Shown piece by piece: positions 60,101 to 64,000 of a stretch of 64,000 nt of DNA. Below the pieces are notes generated by a model, which saw only the letters and a program-made list of their open reading frames with translations, searched no databases and was not told where the DNA came from. A program made the position numbers and the translations under genes. The stretch comes from VFKU01 sp964620045 (GTDB taxonomy: Bacteria > Hydrogenedentota > Hydrogenedentia > Hydrogenedentales > GCA-2746185). The stretch covers positions 62,001 to 126,000 of the forward strand of contig CAZUJL010000010.1 of NCBI GenBank assembly GCA_964620045.1, in the 5' to 3' direction. The stretch's first letter is position 1. Each line of letters begins with the position of its first letter.

Positions 60101-60820
60101 GTTGCCGCTCTTGGCAAATACGCGCAGGCCATCGTCCGATATCCACAGGTCGCCCGAGAAATCGAAATCCCCGTGGTAGGGAGAGTCATACATCTGCACG
60201 GCGGTACCGGGTCGGATATCGTACTTTTCAATATCGGACGGCGATAAGCCGTTGTCCGCACCGTAGATGTAGTTTCCCGAAGGATGGAGCTTGACCTTGG
60301 TGCCCGCGCGAATCGAGCCTCCGGTTTGAAGCGTCTCCGCGCCGGTATCCAATCGCGTGCAGCGCATTCGCTCCCATTGATCTTCTCGGGGGACCGAATA
60401 CACCCAACCGTTTGATGGCAACACAATGTCAAACACATCGCAACTGACACTGTAGACTTCCTCAACCGTCATCGTGGTCAAATTCACGTACGAAATAAAT
60501 CCGGTGTGGCCCACGGCGGCATAGAGACCATCCGGGCGCACGGACACGCAGTGCGGCGCCAACGACAAGTTCACGCTCGAGACAGAGCGTGTGTTCGGAT
60601 CGATCACGCGCAACTGATAGGGCGCGTCGCTGACGGTGACGATCAAATCGTGACTTCGATCGTATTCGGCATCGACAACAAGGTGATCCTGTCGCCACTG
60701 CACACCGCCTTCCGCAGGATTTCCCCCTGAGCCACCGCCGTCGGAACAACCTGCAAATAGCGACACCAGCAGGCAGAAAAGCATCACGTTGGGGGCAAGT
60801 GTTTGGAACATTCGGCGCAT
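57101..60820 (-). CDS. three-module lipoprotein: propeller-like domains with BACON-like spacers
   Basis: 1239 residues. A lipoprotein signal ends 'LLVSLFAGCSDGGGSGG'. Three homologous modules begin 'QWRQDHLVVDAEYDR' (about 40), 'QWRQDHIVIDAEYDK' (about 474) and 'QWSLDHLVIDAEYTR' (about 912). Each has about 335 residues of YVTN-like beta-propeller sequence ('VDLxLxPxCVSxRPDGxYAA', 'GHxGFISYVNLxTMTVE', 'YDSPYHGDFxFxGDxWIxDD'). The first two are followed by a 95-residue BACON-like Ig domain; the third lacks it and ends the protein. Probably surface-exposed. The ATG at 60820 has GAGG upstream. Confidence 0.82.
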   Translation of the reverse strand: MRRMFQTLAPNVMLFCLLVSLFAGCSDGGGSGGNPAEGGVQWRQDHLVVDAEYDRSHDLIVTVSDAPYQLRVIDPNTRSVSSVNLSLAPHCVSVRPDGLYAAVGHTGFISYVNLTTMTVEEVYSVSCDVFDIVLPSNGWVYSVPREDQWERMRCTRLDTGAETLQTGGSIRAGTKVKLHPSGNYIYGADNGLSPSDIEKYDIRPGTAVQMYDSPYHGDFDFSGDLWISDDGLRVFAKSGNVFRASEVQAQDLIFNGELSDETAIQWMDTSSAENLVYVVPTAPDYDEPVPGVVHLYSYEFLVLNGVVELPGFSIPDGVGGVTEYGAQGAYVFADSSGRTFHALYRAEPDAGLLFDWAIATYDIDGGFRFGEQVPATLAVSAQALEFQCGTDARSVNLSNVGTETLQWAAAASDPRIVLSTQAGTLLPGAAENLLVSVDWTAGSATPTTAEIVLTTDSNQTETIVVNLLSSDACSNIQWRQDHIVIDAEYDKNRDVIVTVSDGPARLHVLDPNARTRESVDLPLTPHCVSIRPDGMYAAVGHTGFISYVNLVTMTVEEVYGVTCDVSDIVLPANGWVYSLPLGRTRWDNVRCTNLATGAETESTGGLIVEGAVAKLHPSGDYFYVADRGISPSDFEKYDIRAGTAVQMYDSPYHGDFAFSGDIWISDDGLRLFARSGNVFRSSAVQAQDMIFNGRLSDDSTIKSADTATADGIVYVVPMPMDYDDPAPGNVHVYSYDYLVLDFVVTLPGYTVSDGVGGETEYDAEGAFVFADSTGTKFHALYNAVPEAGLQYDWAVATYDLDSGFQTGEPTPPSLILSEQNLIFQCSTEAHTIMMSNIGKTELEWQAAATDPRIGLSSTSGTILPGASLDLLIDIDWTAGSATSNPSEIVFTTSLPETKSITVRALGTGTCSDDQWSLDHLVIDAEYTRVTDRIVTVSDAPFRLYVLDPEARTSTSVDLSLAPNCVSIRPDGAYAAVGHDGFISYVNLNTMTVEQVYPVTCDVFDIVLPSSGWVYAMPRVDQWEQVRCIPLSTGIETLSTGGVIRAGTKMKLHPSGDYIYGANNGLSPSDIEKYDIQGGTAVLLYDSPYHGDFDFAGDLWITDDGARIFARSGNVFTTSDIRAQDMLYAGSLSNDSTISWMDTSSASGGYLFVVPTQIDFDTTPPGQINIFRTDFLNQEFTVELPPFTVPDGMGGTTEYPASGAFVFADSTEPKFHALYRADPESGVLLDWVVSTYDIPN

Positions 60821-61020
60821 TGATGACCTCGCGTGAGTCGGTGTTTGGGTCCTCTTGCACAGACCTGACGGTTGTGGGAGCAAAGTATGGCTACGTAGAA
60901 ACAATTAAGTCCAGTTTTACGGTGGTGGCACTCCGCCTCGTCCCGCCTGCAAGCGGGGGTAGCGTGGCGCTTCGACAGGAACTTGGTTACACTTGAGGCT
61001 TGTATTAGCGCAGGAATCGT

Positions 61021-62079
61021 ATGGATCTCTACAAACACATCATCGCGCGTGGGGCCTCTGCCGGGCCGCTGGTGCTGGGCACGGTCGTCGAGACGGCCGG
61101 TTCGACGCCGCAGAAGGCCGGGTGCCAGGCGTTCATCGATGCGCAGGGCACCGTGATGGGCACGCTCGGTGGCGGCATGGTGGAGGACGAGGCGCTGCGC
61201 ATGATGCGCGCGGCGCTCGCGGACGGTCAGCCGCGGATATTTGAGCGCCGGCTTGATGACGACTACAGCCGCACGGCGGGACCTATCTGCGGCGGCGTGA
61301 TGCGGATTTTCATCAACCCGAAAGTGGGCGCCGGCTACGACGCGATCCAGAACGCGCTCGATGCGGCGATGGATCGCAAACGTGCCGTGTTGATCACCGA
61401 TATCGAATCGGCGAACGGAAGTCTCGGCACGGTCCAGTTTTTCAACGCACCTCGCAATTTCGCGTCGTCCATTTCGTCCATATTGTCCACGCCGTCCATC
61501 GTCAAAGCACTCGCCGAAGAACGCTCCGGCATCGCTGAAGTGGGCGAGGGCCGCCGCGTATTTGTCGAGCCCATCATTCCCGCGCCGCGCCTGCTGATTG
61601 TGGGCGGCGGACATGTCGGTCAGGCTGTTGCGCGACAGATGAACGGCCTCGGCTTCGAAGTCACCGTGATTGACGACCGCGAAGAATTTACCGACCCCGG
61701 CCTGTTTCCCGCGGGCGTTTATTCCGCGCGCGGCAACATCAAGGAATGGGTCACGAATTTTCAGAAAGATCCGGACACCTACATCGTGCTCGTGTCGAAG
61801 GGCCACCGGCCCGATGCCGAGGCGCTCGAAGCGTGCATCCATGCCGACGTCGCCTACCTCGGCATGATCGGCAGCCGGCGCAAGGTGCGCATGCTGCGCA
61901 AGCATTTCCTCGACGAAGGCCTCGCCACGCAGGCCGAATGGGACCGCATCGTCGCGCCGATCGGCTATGAAATCGGCGCGGTCACGGTACCCGAGATCGC
62001 CATCAGCATCGCGGCCCAACTCATCGCCGCGCGGCGCAGCCCGCAGTCCGTGCGCAACGTGGCCATCAAGGCAACCTGA
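61021..62079 (+). CDS. XdhC-family molybdenum hydroxylase maturation factor
   Basis: 352 residues. An N-terminal XdhC domain ('GTVVETAGSTPQKAG', 'MGTLGGGMVEDEAL') and a C-terminal Rossmann domain ('LLIVGGGHVGQAVARQM', 'SKGHRPDAEALEACI', 'YLGMIGSRRKV'). XdhC proteins insert sulfurated Moco into xanthine dehydrogenase-type enzymes; the molybdenum hydroxylase operon lies 4 kb away on the other strand. It is followed at once by the mocA-like gene. Confidence 0.93.
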   Translation: MDLYKHIIARGASAGPLVLGTVVETAGSTPQKAGCQAFIDAQGTVMGTLGGGMVEDEALRMMRAALADGQPRIFERRLDDDYSRTAGPICGGVMRIFINPKVGAGYDAIQNALDAAMDRKRAVLITDIESANGSLGTVQFFNAPRNFASSISSILSTPSIVKALAEERSGIAEVGEGRRVFVEPIIPAPRLLIVGGGHVGQAVARQMNGLGFEVTVIDDREEFTDPGLFPAGVYSARGNIKEWVTNFQKDPDTYIVLVSKGHRPDAEALEACIHADVAYLGMIGSRRKVRMLRKHFLDEGLATQAEWDRIVAPIGYEIGAVTVPEIAISIAAQLIAARRSPQSVRNVAIKAT

Positions 62080-62080
62080 G

Positions 62081-62692
62081 GTGGGCGAGGTCGGCGCGAT
62101 AGTGCTCGCGGCCGGCGCGTCCACGCGCATGGGCGAACAGAAATTGCTGATGTCCTTCGCGCGCACGACCGTCATCGCCCACATCGTGCGTGAACTACAG
62201 AGTGCCCCCGTGGCTGCGGTCCATGTCGTGACCGGGTTCGAGCCCGAGCGCATCGAGAAGGCACTCGCCGGAAAGAATGCCGTTTTTGTCCGCAACGCCG
62301 ACTACACGCGCGGCATGCTGAGTTCGATCCGCACCGGACTCGCCTCGGCGCCGGCAAATTGGACCGCGGCGCTCATCGCGCTTGGCGATCAGCCGCTGGT
62401 GCTGGCCGCGCATGTCCGCGCGCTGGTCGAAGCGCATGCGTGCGACGCCGAACGCATCTTTGTTCCGGGTCACGCGGGTCGTCGCGGGCATCCGCTGCTG
62501 CTGCCGCGCCGTTATTGGTCGGAGGCGCAGACGCAGCACGACGACACGGGCCTGCGGGGACTACTGACGGCGCACGCGGCTGAAGTGACCGTGCTCGATC
62601 TCGCCACCGACGACGTGCTCACCGACATGGACACGCCGCAGGATTATCGGAAAACCATCGTGCGCAACGAAGAGCGCGCGGGGGAGCCGTGA
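62081..62692 (+). CDS. molybdenum cofactor nucleotidyltransferase (MocA/MobA-like)
   Basis: 203 residues of the nucleotide-transferase fold, with N-terminal 'IVLAAGASTRMGEQKLLM' (NTP loop), 'ALIALGDQPLVLAAHV' (metal Asp) and 'GRRGHPLLLPRRYW'. MocA makes molybdopterin cytosine dinucleotide for xanthine dehydrogenase-type enzymes. GTG start one base after the xdhC stop. This matches the YagQ/PaoD-type partnership. Confidence 0.9.
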   Translation: MGEVGAIVLAAGASTRMGEQKLLMSFARTTVIAHIVRELQSAPVAAVHVVTGFEPERIEKALAGKNAVFVRNADYTRGMLSSIRTGLASAPANWTAALIALGDQPLVLAAHVRALVEAHACDAERIFVPGHAGRRGHPLLLPRRYWSEAQTQHDDTGLRGLLTAHAAEVTVLDLATDDVLTDMDTPQDYRKTIVRNEERAGEP

Positions 62693-63472
62693 CTACGGCT
62701 TCGGGCGGAGCGCGTTTTTGAGCGTTTCCAATTTCGCCCAGCGCTGGCAGATCTCGTCCACCGCCTTGTTCACGATGTCGTTCAAGCGGTCCTCGTCTTC
62801 ATAGGTCACGCGGTGCTGCGCGAGCAGGTCGCACCCGTGGATCAGCAGGTCGATTTCGCCAAGCGTCAGCGACGAATACGCCTGCGCGCGGCATTTGTCC
62901 AGCACATTGCGCAGCAGTACCTGTTGTCGCCGGTCTTCCACGGATGGCCGCGGACGATTTTGATTGCGCTCGCGTTCCGCACGGCGGTCATAGATTCCAA
63001 TTCGGCGGCGTAATTCCTCACGGCGGACGTTGGTCCACTGCGCCGCATCGTCGGACGCCATGAACGAGCGCGCAAGCACATAATCCTCAAGCGGAATGGA
63101 CTCCAACTTGACCAACGGCGCGGTCACCAGGCGCTCGGCCGCAAGCCGCCGCTGCTCGGGCAAGCCCGGATCGTCCTGGCGTGCCGACATGACAATCGGC
63201 GTTTCCGAGACGGTCGTCGAATTCTCGCGCAGCCGCTTTTCCAGTTCGCGGATGGTGTTGTCGATGGCCGCGCTGCGCCCGCGCGATTCGTCCAGCGCGT
63301 CCTTGAGATAGCCGATGCGCTTGTCCCAGCGGCCTTCGGCATCGGGGTTCGCGCGCCGTTGCTCGTCAACCCGGTTGAGCAGCGCGAGCGTATCGTTGAT
63401 GGCTTGTTGTTCGACTGCACGTTCGCGGCGCTTTTCTGCCAGCGCCCGTGCAAGTTCTTCGGATGATTCCAC
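62693..63472 (-). CDS. coiled-coil protein of unknown function
   Basis: 259 residues, mostly helical and strongly charged, with heptad-like stretches at about 5-90 and 140-190 and Arg-rich segments ('RREELRRRIGIYDRRAERER'). No domain or membrane helix is recognised. The GTG at 63472 is chosen after GGGAG; a GTG one codon earlier and an open frame upstream are alternatives. It abuts the mocA-like stop and follows acylphosphatase, probably in one operon. Confidence 0.7.
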   Translation of the reverse strand: MESSEELARALAEKRRERAVEQQAINDTLALLNRVDEQRRANPDAEGRWDKRIGYLKDALDESRGRSAAIDNTIRELEKRLRENSTTVSETPIVMSARQDDPGLPEQRRLAAERLVTAPLVKLESIPLEDYVLARSFMASDDAAQWTNVRREELRRRIGIYDRRAERERNQNRPRPSVEDRRQQVLLRNVLDKCRAQAYSSLTLGEIDLLIHGCDLLAQHRVTYEDEDRLNDIVNKAVDEICQRWAKLETLKNALRPKP

Positions 63473-63495
63473 CACGTCTCCCGAATGTACCGCCG

Positions 63496-63771
63496 CTAAA
63501 ACGTAATCTCGAAGTCCGTGTACGGAGTATGCACAGATTCCCACGTTGCGTCCACGCTATCAACGCGAGACAGTGCAGGACCCTTCCGGCACCAGTCCAA
63601 CATCTGCTCCACGATACGCCGATCGCCCTGGAGCACGGCCTCCACGCGTCCATCGGGGAGGTTGCGCACCCAGCCGTGAAGATCGAGCTTGAGCGCCTGG
63701 CGATACGTCGCGTGTCGAAACCCCACGCCTTGCACCATTCCCGAAATCAGGACGTGGAGCTGCTCATTCAT
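63496..63771 (-). CDS. acylphosphatase
   Basis: 91 residues with the acylphosphatase signature 'VLISGMVQGVGFRHATYRQA' (catalytic Arg in GVGFR) and 'GWVRNLPDGRVEAVLQGD' (catalytic Asn). It hydrolyses acyl phosphates. The ATG overlaps the stop of the truncated upstream gene, so translation is likely coupled. Confidence 0.94.
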   Translation of the reverse strand: MNEQLHVLISGMVQGVGFRHATYRQALKLDLHGWVRNLPDGRVEAVLQGDRRIVEQMLDWCRKGPALSRVDSVDATWESVHTPYTDFEITF

Positions 63772-64000
63772 CCTCGGAGTGTGCACCGGCCGCCTGCCGG
63801 CCATTCTTGCCGTACTCGCGATTGGCGATCTGCATGATCGCATCACACGCCGCCAGCGCGACTGCCGGATCAACACTCTGCATCGGCGCCATCAGCAGCG
63901 GGAGCAGGTCGCGCCGCATAGAGTGGCCAATCACCATGCAGGTGCCAAGCTGCACGGTAAGCGCAGCCTTTTCCTTTGCCTGATTGTTCGCCGTTTGCCC
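63764..64000 (-). CDS. unknown protein, 5' end beyond the window
   Basis: The frame is open to the last base of the window; 78 residues are visible, ending 'GRQAAGAHSEDE'. The visible part is helical ('PAVALAACDAIMQIANREYG') with no recognised family. A GTG at 63955 could start a 63-residue protein, but the frame is open above it. Overlaps the acylphosphatase start. Confidence 0.5.
   Translation of the reverse strand, partial: GQTANNQAKEKAALTVQLGTCMVIGHSMRRDLLPLLMAPMQSVDPAVALAACDAIMQIANREYGKNGRQAAGAHSEDE

Noticed and set aside
60920..60940. Second sigma-54 site (TGGCAC at about 60925)
   Set aside because: The -12 element reads CTCG instead of TTGC at the required spacing.
1..64000. CRISPR arrays, transposases, integrases or prophage genes
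   Set aside because: None recognised; the only repeat clusters are the nested palindrome at 22341-22515 and protein-level repeats.

Overview
The window is a GC-rich, gene-dense chromosomal stretch from a flagellated diderm bacterium. The diderm call rests on at least three lipobox lipoproteins, several Sec and Tat signal peptides and a sigma-54-controlled flagellar cluster. The secreted and surface content (FG-GAP and propeller/BACON lipoproteins, a CE15-like esterase, a GH116-like glycosidase, Sel1 repeats, DUF1326, GYF-RDD) is of the kind seen in uncultured PVC- or Hydrogenedentota-like lineages. That placement is an impression only; no marker here fixes the phylum. Codon and base usage look uniform, and I see no prophage, transposase or CRISPR array.

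1-19695, flagellar region. A truncated TPR protein and a FlgN-like protein precede a PAS histidine kinase and an NtrC-type activator (FlrB/FlrC-like). A minus-strand nitronate monooxygenase gene intervenes. A near-consensus sigma-54 promoter then drives flgB-flgC-fliE-fliF-fliG-fliH-fliI-fliJ-motE-like-fliK-flgD-(TIGR02530)-flgE. A strong intrinsic terminator follows, and then flbD-fliL-fliN-fliO-fliP. Missing from their usual places are motA/motB, fliM, fliQ, fliR, flhB and flhA.

19664-33159, mostly housekeeping. A dgt-PNP pair; a secreted six-EF-hand protein; a nested inverted-repeat element; an operon running IHF/HU-like, tsaB, rimI, GH116, coaE; a site-2-protease-like gene; an archaeal/actinobacterial-type valS; an SGNH-like/NAGPA-like pair; and tRNA-Leu(CAA).

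33288-53000, accessory genes. Two overlapping convergent small membrane proteins, DUF1569, a secreted nucleoside hydrolase, AtoE, DUF2157/GDYXXLXY, a locus of two paralogous FG-GAP lipoproteins flanking a REC protein with Asp replaced by Glu and a degenerate GGDEF-like domain, a CE15-like esterase, a carotenoid oxygenase, glyoxalase/Sel1, an HTH protein, GYF-RDD, and two secreted proteins.

53057-64000. A three-gene molybdenum hydroxylase operon (2Fe-2S, Moco, FAD subunits), a 1239-residue lipoprotein built from three repeated propeller-like modules, the maturation genes xdhC and mocA, then a coiled-coil protein, an acylphosphatase and a gene cut by the window end.
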